A stretch of 64,000 nucleotides of DNA, taken from DATBSK01 sp964501785. GTDB taxonomy: Bacteria; Actinomycetota; Acidimicrobiia; IMCC26256; PALSA-555. The translations under genes and the position numbers were made by a program. The notes below the pieces were generated by a model, which had not been told where the DNA came from, ran no database searches, and saw only the letters and a program-made list of their open reading frames with translations. Shown piece by piece: positions 16,790-25,215 of this stretch; within the stretch, counting starts at the first letter, position 1; every line of letters starts with the position of its first letter. The stretch lies in the NCBI GenBank assembly GCA_964501785.1, contig CAZCUD010000015.1, positions 39,806 to 103,805 on the forward strand, written 5' to 3'.

Positions 16790-18637
16790 GTGCCCGGCGC
16801 CGTGTCCGCGAGCCTCGTCGCCCGGACGGGCGTGGTCGCGGATCCGCGCTGGGCGCCCGACGGGGCCCGCATCGGCTGGGTCGAGGGCCGGTCCGGCCGC
16901 TTCGACCTCCTCGTGACCGGACCACCGGGAGCACCCGAGCGCGCGCCGCGAGTGGTGACCGGCGCCACGGGGGTGGCGCCCACGCGGGCCACCGGCGGCG
17001 GCACGTGGTGCTGGGTCGACGCCAGTCGGGTCGTCGTGGTGGACCCCGACGGGCGACTGGTGCTGGTCCCGCTGGACGGCGCCGAGCCCCAGGTGCTCGT
17101 GGGTGGCCTCGGCCGGGCCGCCGCGCCCGCAGCCACGGTCGCCGGCGATCGGGTCGCGTTCGTGCTCGAGACCGACGACGCCTGCGACGTGGCGGTCGTC
17201 GACGTCGCACCGGGCGCGCCGGTCCGGCGGGCGTCCGACGCCGCCTTCGCGTGGGACCCGGCGTGGTCGCCCGACGGCCGGCACCTGGTCTGGCACGAGT
17301 GGGACCAGGACCAGATGTCGTGGGACTCCTCGCGCATCGTCCTCGCCGAGGTCGCCGGCCCGGCCGCGCGGGGCGATCGCCCGGTGACGCGCGTCGTCGC
17401 GGGCGGCGACGGCATCGCCGTCGGCCAGCCCCGCTTCGCCCCGACGGGCGATCGGCTCGCGTGGGTGAGCGACGAGTCGGGGTGGTGGAACGTCGTGGTC
17501 GGCGATCGTGACGGCGCGGCCGGCCGGCCGGTGCTGCCGGAGCCGTTCGAGCACGCGGAGCCGTCGTGGGGCGTCGGCCAGCGCTCCTTCGCCTGGGCAC
17601 CGGCCGGCGACGCGATCGCGCTGTGTCGAAACGAGGAGGGGTTCGGTCGCCTGGTCGTCGCCCGGGTCGGTCGCGACCCAGCAGCCGAGGACGTGGCGAA
17701 GGGCTGGCACCACGGGCTCGACTGGGGACCGTCCGGGATCGCGGCCGTCCGCTCCGGTGCGCGCACGCCGCCCGCCGTCTGCGTCGCCGCACGGCCCGAC
17801 GGGGGACCCCCGACGAGAGAGGTCGTCGCGCGGGCCGCCCCCGCAGAGCTCCGCCGTGACGACCTGGTCGAGCCGATGCCGGTGCGCTGGCTCGCCGACG
17901 ACGGTGCGACGCTCCACGGCCTGCTGTTCCGACCGGTCGGTGTCGTGGCGCCCCCGATGGTCGTCGACGTCCACGGCGGACCGACGGGTCAGGCGACGGT
18001 GCAGTGGAAGCCGCTCCACCAGCACCTCGTCGGCGCGGGGTACGCGGTCCTCGCGCCGAACCCCCGCGGCTCCACCGGGTACGGGCGGGCCTACGCCCAG
18101 GCGCTCGCAGGGGAGTGGGGGGTGCTCGACGTGGCCGACTGCGCTGCCGGGCTGCAGGCAGCCGTGCGGGCGGGCTGGTGCGATCCGGCCCGGATCGCGG
18201 TCTCCGGCGCGTCGTCGGGGGGTCTCGTCGCGCTGCTGCTCGCGCAACGGCACCCCGAGCTCGTGCGGGCCGTGGTCGCCTCGTACCCGGTGACGGACCT
18301 CCTCCACCTGGCGGCCGCGACGCATCGCTTCGAGGCGCACTCCACCGACCGGCTCGTCGGCGTCCTGCCGCAGGACGCGGACCGGTTCCGCGAACGCTCG
18401 CCCGTCGCGCACGCCGCCGAGCTGCGCGTCCCGGTGCTCCTGCTCCAGGGCCTCGATGATCGGGTCGTGCCGCCGGAGCAGGCGCGGGCCTTCGCCGCCG
18501 CGATGCGCGCCGCGGGCGGGCACGTCGAGCACCACGAGTACCCGGGAGAGGGGCACGGCTGGTCGCGAGCGGACACACTGCTCGACGTGTACACGCGCAT
18601 CGACGCCTTCCTCGGACGCCACTGCGGGGCCCCGTGA
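16790..18637 (+). CDS. S9 family serine peptidase (acylaminoacyl-peptidase / prolyl oligopeptidase type)
   Basis: 615 residues from GTG 16790. Residues about 1-360 form a WD40/beta-propeller with repeated WSPDG-like motifs (RWAPDGARIGW, AWSPDGRHLVW, RFAPTGDRLAW). Residues about 365-615 are the peptidase domain: VDVHGGPTGQ oxyanion region, nucleophile elbow GASSGG, LQGLDDRVVP for the Asp and EGHGW for the His. No signal peptide is seen. It trims short or N-acylated peptides. The following hydrolase overlaps it by GTGA, so the pair is co-translated. Confidence 0.9.
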   Translation: MPGAVSASLVARTGVVADPRWAPDGARIGWVEGRSGRFDLLVTGPPGAPERAPRVVTGATGVAPTRATGGGTWCWVDASRVVVVDPDGRLVLVPLDGAEPQVLVGGLGRAAAPAATVAGDRVAFVLETDDACDVAVVDVAPGAPVRRASDAAFAWDPAWSPDGRHLVWHEWDQDQMSWDSSRIVLAEVAGPAARGDRPVTRVVAGGDGIAVGQPRFAPTGDRLAWVSDESGWWNVVVGDRDGAAGRPVLPEPFEHAEPSWGVGQRSFAWAPAGDAIALCRNEEGFGRLVVARVGRDPAAEDVAKGWHHGLDWGPSGIAAVRSGARTPPAVCVAARPDGGPPTREVVARAAPAELRRDDLVEPMPVRWLADDGATLHGLLFRPVGVVAPPMVVDVHGGPTGQATVQWKPLHQHLVGAGYAVLAPNPRGSTGYGRAYAQALAGEWGVLDVADCAAGLQAAVRAGWCDPARIAVSGASSGGLVALLLAQRHPELVRAVVASYPVTDLLHLAAATHRFEAHSTDRLVGVLPQDADRFRERSPVAHAAELRVPVLLLQGLDDRVVPPEQARAFAAAMRAAGGHVEHHEYPGEGHGWSRADTLLDVYTRIDAFLGRHCGAP

Positions 18638-19287
18638 GCCTGGCCGCCGACTTCCAGCGACCCGTGCGGGGTTCGGCTCCGGCCGACCGAGCCGTGCTGC
18701 TCTCGCCCGGCGCGGGCGCCGATCGCCACGCCCCGGCACTGGTCGCTGTGGCCGACGCCCTCGCCACGGCGGGGATCCCGTCGCTGCGCTTCGACTTCCC
18801 GTATCGAGCGGCCGGCAAGAAGGCGCCCGACCGCCCTCCGGTGCTCGAGGCGACGACGCGCGACGCGGCGGTCGAGCTCGCTCGGCGCGCGGGGCTCGCG
18901 CCCGAGCGCATCGTGCTCGGGGGTCGCTCGATGGGAGGTCGGATCGCGTCGATGGTGGTCGCGGCGCCCGACGATCCGCTGCCCGCGCTCGGCCTGCTCC
19001 TGCTCGGCTATCCGCTCCACCCGATGGGCAAGCCCGAGCGCACGCGGGACGACCACTTCGGAGGGATCACGTGCCCGGTGCTGTTCGTCAGCGGCACCCG
19101 CGACTCGCTCGCACCGAAGGCCGCGCTCACCCGTTCGGTGAAGAAGGTGAAGGGCCCGGTCACGATGCACTGGCTCGATACGGCCGACCATGGCTTCCGT
19201 CCGCTGAAGCGCAGCGGCCTGACGACCGACCAGGTGCTCGCCGACGTCGCTGAGACTTCCGTCACATGGGTGACGGGGCTCCCGTGA
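18634..19287 (+). CDS. Alpha/beta hydrolase (dienelactone-hydrolase/TEX30-like)
   Basis: 217 residues starting at GTG 18634, whose first bases overlap the stop of the peptidase gene (GTGA). The hydrolase core shows VLLSPGAGADRHAP, the nucleophile elbow GGRSMGGRIAS, VLFVSGTRDSLAP for the acid and TADHGFRP for the His. This pattern matches the KANL3/TEX30 group of small bacterial hydrolases, whose substrates are unknown. It is coupled to the S9 peptidase but need not share its pathway. Confidence 0.8.
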   Translation: MSLAADFQRPVRGSAPADRAVLLSPGAGADRHAPALVAVADALATAGIPSLRFDFPYRAAGKKAPDRPPVLEATTRDAAVELARRAGLAPERIVLGGRSMGGRIASMVVAAPDDPLPALGLLLLGYPLHPMGKPERTRDDHFGGITCPVLFVSGTRDSLAPKAALTRSVKKVKGPVTMHWLDTADHGFRPLKRSGLTTDQVLADVAETSVTWVTGLP

Positions 19288-19378
19288 TCGGGGTCGGCGA
19301 ACGCCGCGCGGGGACGAACGGTGTGTGAACCCGGCGTGAAGCAGGAGGAATTGTTCCGATCCCGGCCGAGCCACGCGG

Positions 19379-19384
19379 CACACT
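19379..19384 (+). promoter_or_regulatory. -10-like CACACT before the nucleotide cyclase gene
   Basis: CACACT is 6 nt before ATG 19391, the same sequence and spacing as at 2325 upstream of the PRTase-hydrolase fusion. Confidence 0.4.
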
Positions 19385-19390
19385 GGCTCC

Positions 19391-19909
19391 ATGCGCGTGG
19401 ACCGCTCCTTCGCCTTCGTCGACCTGTGCGGCTTCACTCGGTTCACCGACACCCACGGTGACGAGGAGGCCGTCGCCGTCCTGACGCGCTTCCGGGCAGT
19501 CGTCCGCGAGATCGCGTCCGACCACGCGGTGCGGATCGACAAGTGGTTGGGCGACGGTGCGATGTTCGTCAGCACCGACGACCACCGCCTCCTGACGATG
19601 ATGCTCGAGCTCATGGGTCGAGCCGACACGACCGACGTCGCGCTGCCCTTGCGCATCGGCGCCGCCAAGGGGCCGGTGATCCTGCTCGAGGGCGACGACT
19701 ACGTCGGCAGCGCCGTGAACCTCGCCGCCCGCCTGTCGGGGGCCGCCGGGCCGAGCGAGCTGCTCGCCACCAGCGACCTGGTGCACGCGGTCCCGCCGTG
19801 GGCCGACGTCGTGCGGGTCGGCGCGCTGGCCGTGGCGGGCTTCGTCCAGCGGGTCGAGGTCGTGCGGGTGGAGGGCGCAGTGCGAGCCGCCGCCATCGCC
19901 GCCGGCTGA
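19391..19909 (+). CDS. Class III adenylate cyclase, catalytic domain only
   Basis: 172 residues, a single cyclase homology domain that must dimerise to form active sites. Metal ligands are Asp11 (FVDLCGFT) and Asp55 (KWLGDG). Lys51 and Asp103 (GDDYVG) occupy the adenine-selecting positions, and Asn110/Arg114 (VNLAAR) the transition-state positions. All key residues are therefore retained and the product should be cAMP rather than cGMP. It lacks HAMP, PAS or membrane domains, so regulation must come from outside or be constitutive. Multidomain actinobacterial relatives are the nearest family. Confidence 0.85.
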   Translation: MRVDRSFAFVDLCGFTRFTDTHGDEEAVAVLTRFRAVVREIASDHAVRIDKWLGDGAMFVSTDDHRLLTMMLELMGRADTTDVALPLRIGAAKGPVILLEGDDYVGSAVNLAARLSGAAGPSELLATSDLVHAVPPWADVVRVGALAVAGFVQRVEVVRVEGAVRAAAIAAG

Positions 19910-19922
19910 CCGCCGTCGCCGG

Positions 19923-19928
19923 TAGCCT
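19923..19928 (+). promoter_or_regulatory. -10 hexamer TAGCCT, supports a leaderless ATC start
   Basis: TAGCCT ends 7 nt before the ATC codon at 19936, the spacing seen at ATG/GTG starts elsewhere in the window. Confidence 0.5.
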
Positions 19929-19935
19929 GCGGGCC

Positions 19936-20757
19936 ATCGAGACCATCCGGTTCGAGCAGCAGGAGCATGTCGGGACGCTGACGCTGGCGCGCCCCGACAA
20001 GCTCAACTCCTTCACGATCGAGATGTGGCGGGAGCTGCGCGAGCTCGGTGAGTCGTTGCTCGCCGATCCCGGAGAGCTCCGCGCCCTGGTCGTGACCGGG
20101 GAGGGCCGCGCGTTCTCCAGTGGCATCGACACGAGCGTGTTCACCGATGCGCGTGACGCGGCCGACCTCTCCGCCGCGCAACGAGCGCCGCGACACGAGG
20201 ACGCGATGGTCGACGGCATCCTCACCGCGCAGGACGCCTACACGTGGCTCGAGGAGGCGCCGTTCGCCACGATCGCCGCGGTGCGCGGCTACGCGCTCGG
20301 TGCCGGGCTCCAGCTCGCGCTCGCGTGCGATCTGCGCGTCCTGGCGCACGGGACGAAGGTCGGGCTGCTCGAGTTCAAGTACGGCATCATCCCCGACCTC
20401 GGCGGCACGCAGCGTCTGCCCAGGCTCGTCGGCCCGGGCAAGGCGAAGGAGCTGATCTTCACCGCCGCACAGATCGACGCGGCGGAAGCCGAGCGGATCG
20501 GGATCGCGGAGCGTGTCGTCGCGGACGAGGAGCTCGACGACGTCGTGGCGCGCCTGGCGGAGGAGATCGCGGGGCAACCGCCACTCGCGGTGCGCGCGGC
20601 GAAGCGCGCGGTGCACGCGTCGGCGACCGTCGACGACGTGCGCGACGGGCTCCTCGTCGAGGCGGAGGGGCAGGCGGTGTGCCTCCGCTCCGACGACATG
20701 CGTGAGGCCATCACCGCCTTCGTCGAGCAGCGGCCTCCGAGGTACGCCGGGAAGTGA
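19936..20757 (+). CDS. Enoyl-CoA hydratase/isomerase with apparent ATC start codon
   Basis: About 273 residues of the crotonase fold. Oxyanion-hole segments AFSSGIDTS and GYALGAGLQLALACD and the active-site region LLEFKYGIIPDLGGTQRL, with its acidic residue, support hydratase or isomerase activity on acyl-CoA. Homology begins at IRFEQQEHVGTL. No in-frame ATG, GTG or TTG lies between the stop of the cyclase gene and that point; candidates are ATC 19936 or CTG 19927. ATC fits the -10 spacing. Role in fatty-acid or branched-chain acyl-CoA breakdown is likely. Confidence 0.85.
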   Translation: METIRFEQQEHVGTLTLARPDKLNSFTIEMWRELRELGESLLADPGELRALVVTGEGRAFSSGIDTSVFTDARDAADLSAAQRAPRHEDAMVDGILTAQDAYTWLEEAPFATIAAVRGYALGAGLQLALACDLRVLAHGTKVGLLEFKYGIIPDLGGTQRLPRLVGPGKAKELIFTAAQIDAAEAERIGIAERVVADEELDDVVARLAEEIAGQPPLAVRAAKRAVHASATVDDVRDGLLVEAEGQAVCLRSDDMREAITAFVEQRPPRYAGK

Positions 20758-20789
20758 TCCCGACGCGGGGAGCTCGGGACCCGCGCGCG

Positions 20790-20795
20790 TAACCT
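20790..20795 (+). promoter_or_regulatory. -10 hexamer TAACCT, leaderless start of murA
   Basis: TAACCT is followed by GGATCG (6 nt) and ATG 20802. Confidence 0.6.
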
Positions 20796-20801
20796 GGATC
20801 G

Positions 20802-22055
20802 ATGGACCGATACGTGGTGCGTCCCGGGACGCGCCTCACCGGCACGGTCCGGGCCGCCGGCATGACGAAGAACGCGGGGCTGAAGCAGATGGCTGCCGCG
20901 CTGCTCGCGCCGGGAACGTCGACGTTGCGCAACGTCACCTCCGTCGTCGACCTGGAGACGATGATGGAGCTCCTGGGCGCCATCGGGGCCCAGGCCGAGT
21001 GGAGTGCGGACGACGCGATCTCGATCGACGTGTCGGAGCAGCTCGTCGCCGAGGCGCCGTACGAGCTCGTCAGCCGGATGCGGGCATCGATCAACGTGCT
21101 CGGGCCGCTCCTCGCTCGCAACGGCGCGGCCCGCGTCGCGATGCCCGGTGGCGACAACATCGGCAACCGCAAGCTCGACATGCACTTCGCGGCGCTCGAA
21201 GCGATGGGGGTCGAGCTCGCCGTCGTCCACGGCTTCATCGACGCCCGCTGCAACGCCCTGTGCGGTGCCCGCGTGATGCTCGAGTTCCCGAGCGTCGGCG
21301 CGACCGAGACGATCCTCACCGCCGCGGTGCTCGCGAAGGGCTCGACCGTGATCGAGAACGCGGCACGTGAGCCGGAGATCCGCGACCTCGCGACGTTCCT
21401 GTCGAAGATGGGCGCGAGCATCGAGGGAGCCGGCACGTCGACGATCGAGGTCGAGGGCGTCGACGAGCTCGTGCCGGCGGAGCACTCGGTGGTCGGCGAT
21501 CGGATCGAAGCCGGGACGTTGCTCATCGCCGCCGCGTCGTCGGGCGGTGACGTGACGGTCGAAGGGATCGACCTCGGCGACCTCGAGATGGTCGCCCGCA
21601 AGCTCGGCGAGATGGGCGCGGAGGTCACGCGCGTGCCCGACGGCGTGCGCGTGAAGCGCGACGAGCGCCTGCGCGCCGTCGACATCCAGACGCTCCCGTT
21701 CCCCGGGTTCGCCACCGACTTCATGCCCCTCGTCGTGGCGGCGCTCGCGACCGCGGACGGCAGCGCGATCGTCACCGAGAACATCTTCGACAACCGGTTC
21801 GCGTTCGTCGACGAGCTGAACCGGATGGGGGCCGACGTGCGCACCGAGGGCCGGCACGCCGTGGTTCGGGGAGTCGCCCAGCTGTCGGGGGCGCCCGTGC
21901 GGGCCCACGACGTGCGCGCCGGTGCCGCCCTCGTGCTCGCGGGGCTCGTCGCCGACGGGGAGACCACCGTGCTCGACCCGCACCACGTCGAGCGGGGCTA
22001 CGCCGACCTGCCCGGGAAGCTCCGGTCGCTCGGGGCCGACGTGACCCGGGTGTGA
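20802..22055 (+). CDS. murA: UDP-N-acetylglucosamine 1-carboxyvinyltransferase (MurA), Asp-type active site
   Basis: 417 residues, normal MurA length. It transfers enolpyruvate from PEP to UDP-GlcNAc, the first committed step of peptidoglycan synthesis. Catalytic-site residues: Lys23 (MTKNAG), Arg94 (RMRASI), Arg123 (GGDNIGNRKLD), Asp in ATDFMP and Arg in RAGAALV. The position of Cys115 in E. coli MurA is Asp118 here, as in mycobacterial MurA, which predicts intrinsic insensitivity to fosfomycin. The usual SGAKNA motif is altered to AGMTKNAGLKQM. A leaderless ATG start. A murA paralog elsewhere in the genome cannot be excluded. Confidence 0.93.
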   Translation: MDRYVVRPGTRLTGTVRAAGMTKNAGLKQMAAALLAPGTSTLRNVTSVVDLETMMELLGAIGAQAEWSADDAISIDVSEQLVAEAPYELVSRMRASINVLGPLLARNGAARVAMPGGDNIGNRKLDMHFAALEAMGVELAVVHGFIDARCNALCGARVMLEFPSVGATETILTAAVLAKGSTVIENAAREPEIRDLATFLSKMGASIEGAGTSTIEVEGVDELVPAEHSVVGDRIEAGTLLIAAASSGGDVTVEGIDLGDLEMVARKLGEMGAEVTRVPDGVRVKRDERLRAVDIQTLPFPGFATDFMPLVVAALATADGSAIVTENIFDNRFAFVDELNRMGADVRTEGRHAVVRGVAQLSGAPVRAHDVRAGAALVLAGLVADGETTVLDPHHVERGYADLPGKLRSLGADVTRV

Positions 22056-22136
22056 ACCGGGCCCCCGAGGGCGCCTGATGGGGGAAGGATCCTGCGCGAT
22101 GCTGGGTTGGACGAGCTACCGGAACAGGAGCTGACG

Positions 22137-22403
22137 ATGGCTGCCACTGCGGAGATGGAGACCGACGTGCTGAGCGCGATCGAGGCCATCCGCCCCGCGC
22201 TCCAGGCCGACGGTGGTGACATCGTCTTCAAGGAGATCGACGCGGATCACGTGGTGCACGTGGAGCTCGTGGGTGCGTGCGGGACGTGCCCGGTCTCGAC
22301 CATGACCCTCAAGGCGGGCGTGGAGCGGATCATCAAGGATCGGGTTCCCGAGGTGGTCGAGGTCGTCGCCGACAACGTCGACACCGACGCCGAGCTCTAC
22401 TGA
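22137..22403 (+). CDS. NifU C-terminal-domain (Nfu-type) iron-sulfur scaffold protein
   Basis: 88 residues from ATG 22137, with AGGAG 8 nt upstream. The single Nfu domain contains GACGTCPVSTMTLKAGVE, whose CxxC cysteines bind a [4Fe-4S] cluster at a dimer interface for transfer to apo-proteins. The sequence ADGGDIVF before it is typical. It lies 13 nt before the meaB-like gene and leads a three-gene run with it and an enoyl-CoA hydratase. An upstream TTG in the same frame is rejected because the ATG has the better ribosome site. Confidence 0.9.
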   Translation: MAATAEMETDVLSAIEAIRPALQADGGDIVFKEIDADHVVHVELVGACGTCPVSTMTLKAGVERIIKDRVPEVVEVVADNVDTDAELY

Positions 22404-22416
22404 CCGAACGCCGGGC

Positions 22417-23379
22417 GTGCCGATCGACGTGAGCGGGCCGCCGCGCGGCGTCGACGACCTCGCGGCGCGGGTGCTCGAGGCCGACCGGGGCGCCATGGCC
22501 CGCCTGATCTCGCTCGTCGAGTCGGGAGGCGACGACGCCACCGACGCGGTCGCCGCGCTCTTCCCGCACACCGGGCGCGCCTTCACGGTGGGGATCACCG
22601 GCGCGCCCGGTTCGGGGAAGTCGACGCTGACCGATCGGCTCATCGGGCGGCTGCGCCGCGACGACGAGCGCGTCGGCGTCCTCGCCATCGATCCGACGAG
22701 CCCCTTCACCGGCGGCGCCATCCTCGGCGACCGGGTGCGCATGCAGGATCACGCGACCGATGACGCGGTCTTCATCCGTTCCATGGCGACGCGAGGACAT
22801 CTCGGCGGTCTCGCGCTCGCGACGCCACAGGCGATCCGCATCCTCGACGCCGCCGGCAAGGGCTGGGTGCTGGTCGAGACCGTCGGCGTCGGGCAGGTCG
22901 AGGTCGAGATCGCCGGCGCGGCCGACACCACGGTCGTGGTGGTGAACCCGGGTTGGGGCGACGGTGTGCAGGCGAACAAGGCCGGCCTCCTGGAGATCGC
23001 CGACGTCTTCGTGGTCAACAAGGCCGATCGCGCCGGGGTCGACGACACCGTGCGCGACCTCGTGCAGATGCTCGACCTGTCACCGGAGCGCTCGTGGACG
23101 CCGCCCATCGTGTCGACCGTCGCGACCGACGGCCGGGGCATCGGCGAGCTGTTCGACGCGATCCGGTCCCACCGCGAGCATCTGATCGCCACCGGCGAGC
23201 TCGACGACCGGCGTCGTGCGAGGGTGCGCGACGAGCTGCGAGCGATCGTGCTCGCGCGCCTCGCCGCCCGCGCCGCCGACGTGGGTGGTGACGACGCGTT
23301 CGAGCGCCTGGTCGAGCGGATCCAGGCGCGTGAGATCGATCCGTACGCAGCGGCCGACGTGCTGCTCGCCGATCGGTGA
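22417..23379 (+). CDS. meaB: MeaB/ArgK-type G-protein chaperone of acyl-CoA mutase
   Basis: 320 residues. Walker A is GITGAPGSGKST, followed by VLAIDPTSPF, the switch region DRVRMQDHA, FIRSMATRGHLGGL, VETVGVGQVE and NKAD for guanine. This is the full signature of MeaB GTPases, which gate B12 loading and protect B12-dependent acyl-CoA mutases. The likely client is the isobutyryl-CoA-mutase-type subunit encoded at 9563-11212 or a mutase outside the window. GTG start at 22417 after a short gap; the stop overlaps the region just before the next gene. Confidence 0.92.
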   Translation: MPIDVSGPPRGVDDLAARVLEADRGAMARLISLVESGGDDATDAVAALFPHTGRAFTVGITGAPGSGKSTLTDRLIGRLRRDDERVGVLAIDPTSPFTGGAILGDRVRMQDHATDDAVFIRSMATRGHLGGLALATPQAIRILDAAGKGWVLVETVGVGQVEVEIAGAADTTVVVVNPGWGDGVQANKAGLLEIADVFVVNKADRAGVDDTVRDLVQMLDLSPERSWTPPIVSTVATDGRGIGELFDAIRSHREHLIATGELDDRRRARVRDELRAIVLARLAARAADVGGDDAFERLVERIQAREIDPYAAADVLLADR

Positions 23380-23393
23380 AGAGAGGCGAAGCG

Positions 23394-24173
23394 ATGAGCG
23401 ATCCCCTGGTGCTGGTCGATCGACGCGCGGACGGGGTCGTGCTCGTGCGCCTCAACCGCCCGCCGCTGAACCCGCTCTCGCAGGCGTTGCTCGCGGAGAT
23501 CGCGCGCGTCGCCGGTGAGCTCGCGACCGACTCCTCGGTGAAGGCGGTCGTCGTCGCAGGTTCCGATCGCGCGCTCGCCGCGGGGGCCGACATCGAGGAG
23601 TTCGGTGACGCCGACGACGCCCGACGGATCGGTGCCGGGTTCCGGGCCGCCTTCGACGGGCTCGCGTCGATCCCACGGCCCGTCATCGCGGCGGTCCGGG
23701 GCTTCGCGCTCGGTGGTGGGCTCGAGCTGGCGCTCGCATGCGACCTGCGCGTCGCGGCCGACTCGGCCCGGCTGGGTCAACCCGAGATCCTCCTCGGCAT
23801 CATCCCGGGGGCGGGTGGCACCCAGCGCCTCCCGCGCCTCGTCGGCCCGGCGCGTGCCAAGGAGCTGGTGTGGTCGGGGCGTCAGGTGCGCGCCGACGAG
23901 GCGCTCGCCATCGGTCTCGTCGACCGCGTGGTGGCGTCCGACGACGTGGAGGACGAGGCGCTCTCGTGGGCGGCGTCGTTCGCGTCGGGCGCGGTGGTGG
24001 CGATGGGTCTCGCCAAGGCGGCCGTCGACCGCGGGCTCGACGGATCGCTCGCCGCGGGACTCGACGTCGAGGCCGACGCGTTCGCGGAGGTGTTCGGCAC
24101 CGCCGACGCCGCGATCGGCGTTCGGTCGTTCCTCGAGCACGGCCCCGGGAAGGCGACGTTCACCGGCGCCTGA
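23394..24173 (+). CDS. Enoyl-CoA hydratase/isomerase family protein
   Basis: 259 residues from ATG 23394, with GAGAGG as ribosome site; an in-frame GTG at 23376 is less likely. Crotonase motifs: RPPLNPLS, ALAAGADIEEF and GFALGGGLELALACD for the oxyanion hole, and LGQPEILLGIIPGAGGTQRL containing the catalytic Glu. It is paralogous to the hydratase at 19936. It follows meaB by 14 nt, so both probably serve short-chain or branched acyl-CoA metabolism. The stop codon abuts the convergent galT stop (TGATCA). Confidence 0.9.
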   Translation: MSDPLVLVDRRADGVVLVRLNRPPLNPLSQALLAEIARVAGELATDSSVKAVVVAGSDRALAAGADIEEFGDADDARRIGAGFRAAFDGLASIPRPVIAAVRGFALGGGLELALACDLRVAADSARLGQPEILLGIIPGAGGTQRLPRLVGPARAKELVWSGRQVRADEALAIGLVDRVVASDDVEDEALSWAASFASGAVVAMGLAKAAVDRGLDGSLAAGLDVEADAFAEVFGTADAAIGVRSFLEHGPGKATFTGA

Positions 24174-25142
24174 TCATCCCTCGAGCGCGCTCCGGAGCTC
24201 GGCGGCCGCGTCGCGCGGATCGACCGTGTTCACGAGGATGGCCGTGCCCATCTCGAAGCCCGCCACGACCGAGGCTCTCGTCACGATCGACACCCACCAG
24301 TGGTAGGCGACGTCATCGTGGGCCGGACCGTTGTGCACGACGACGTTGTAGGGGACGCGCCGCTCCGCGGTGTCGAGCACGCGGCCGAGCGCCGCGAGCA
24401 CGTCGCGCAGCACGACGGCCACGCCGAGCACCTGGCCGTCGCTCGCGTCCTCGAAGCGGGGCCCGGCGTCGGTGACCGCGATCCGCGTCTCGAAGGGTGA
24501 CGCGGCCCCCGTCGGGCACCAGGCCCGCACCTCGTGTCCGTCGACGACCGACTGCAGCGCCGCGCCCGCGTCGGCGTGGTCGGCAAGCACCGGATCACCG
24601 CCCTGGGCCGCGAAGCGGTCGGTGGCGACCGTCACCGCCGGCGGCACGAAGTCGAGCGCCACGAGCTGGGCGTGGGGATGCTCGATCGACGCCCCGGCGG
24701 CCTTGCCCTGGTTGATCAGCACCTGCGAGTGGGCGTGGCCGGCCGCGGCCTGTGCACGCGCCCGCTCGCGCAGGATCCCCACGACGTCGGTGGCCTGGTC
24801 GTCGGACAGGTCTCCGAACGTCGCGCCGTGGTCGGGAGAGAGGACGACGACCTCGTGCGCTCCGGTCGTGCCCGGAGCGGCGTCGGGCCCGCCGACGATC
24901 GGGTAGAGGTTCGGCACGACGCGGACGCGCCAACCAGGCCCGTCGGGCTCGCTGCCGTCGTCGGCGCGCGGCACGCGCGCGACCTCCGGCGGCGTCTCGT
25001 GCTCGTGCCCCGGGCAGAACGGGCACGACCCGGGGGCCGGAACCGGGGCACGCGCCGGCGCGTGCGTGTCGGGGCGCGCGCCGCGCCCGGTCGCGAGGAG
25101 CACGAGCCTTCCGGTGAGCAGGTCGTGGCGAAGCTCCGACAT
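24174..25142 (-). CDS. galT: Galactose-1-phosphate uridylyltransferase
   Basis: 322 residues. The HIT-superfamily nucleophile motif is EHPHAQL (second His of HPH becomes uridylylated). The zinc site begins with CPFCPGHE near residue 40, and NLYPIV and YHWWVSIV are family landmarks. It exchanges UMP between UDP-glucose and galactose 1-phosphate (Leloir pathway), or acts on a related sugar phosphate. AGGAG at 25150-25154 precedes the ATG by 7 nt. No galK lies nearby; a GalE-like epimerase is encoded at 39075. Confidence 0.88.
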   Translation of the reverse strand: MSELRHDLLTGRLVLLATGRGARPDTHAPARAPVPAPGSCPFCPGHEHETPPEVARVPRADDGSEPDGPGWRVRVVPNLYPIVGGPDAAPGTTGAHEVVVLSPDHGATFGDLSDDQATDVVGILRERARAQAAAGHAHSQVLINQGKAAGASIEHPHAQLVALDFVPPAVTVATDRFAAQGGDPVLADHADAGAALQSVVDGHEVRAWCPTGAASPFETRIAVTDAGPRFEDASDGQVLGVAVVLRDVLAALGRVLDTAERRVPYNVVVHNGPAHDDVAYHWWVSIVTRASVVAGFEMGTAILVNTVDPRDAAAELRSALEG

Positions 25143-25203
25143 CACGTTGCTCCTATCACGCGACGCCCGCGGCGTGAGCACGAGACGCCTCGGTGCCGAC
25201 GCG

Positions 25204-25209
25204 TAGCCT
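25204..25209 (+). promoter_or_regulatory. -10 hexamer TAGCCT, leaderless start of the flavoprotein gene
   Basis: TAGCCT is followed by GGTGTC (6 nt) and GTG 25216. Confidence 0.6.
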
Positions 25210-25215
25210 GGTGTC

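Noticed and set aside
15417..18911. Open frame of over 1100 codons extending the GT4 gene upstream across the S9 peptidase
   Set aside because: Glycosyltransferase homology starts at ATG 16694; the upstream part is Arg/Pro-rich shadow sequence opposite a clear peptidase.
19340..19390. Small upstream frame after AGGAGGAA with TTG at 19351, before the cyclase gene
   Set aside because: It is out of frame with the cyclase, encodes nothing recognisable and its frame is a shadow of the cyclase gene.
24174..25142. Alternative call of galT as an Ap4A phosphorylase/HIT hydrolase
   Set aside because: The CPFCPGHE zinc-site start, length and HPHAQ context favour GalT, though the sugar substrate is not certain.
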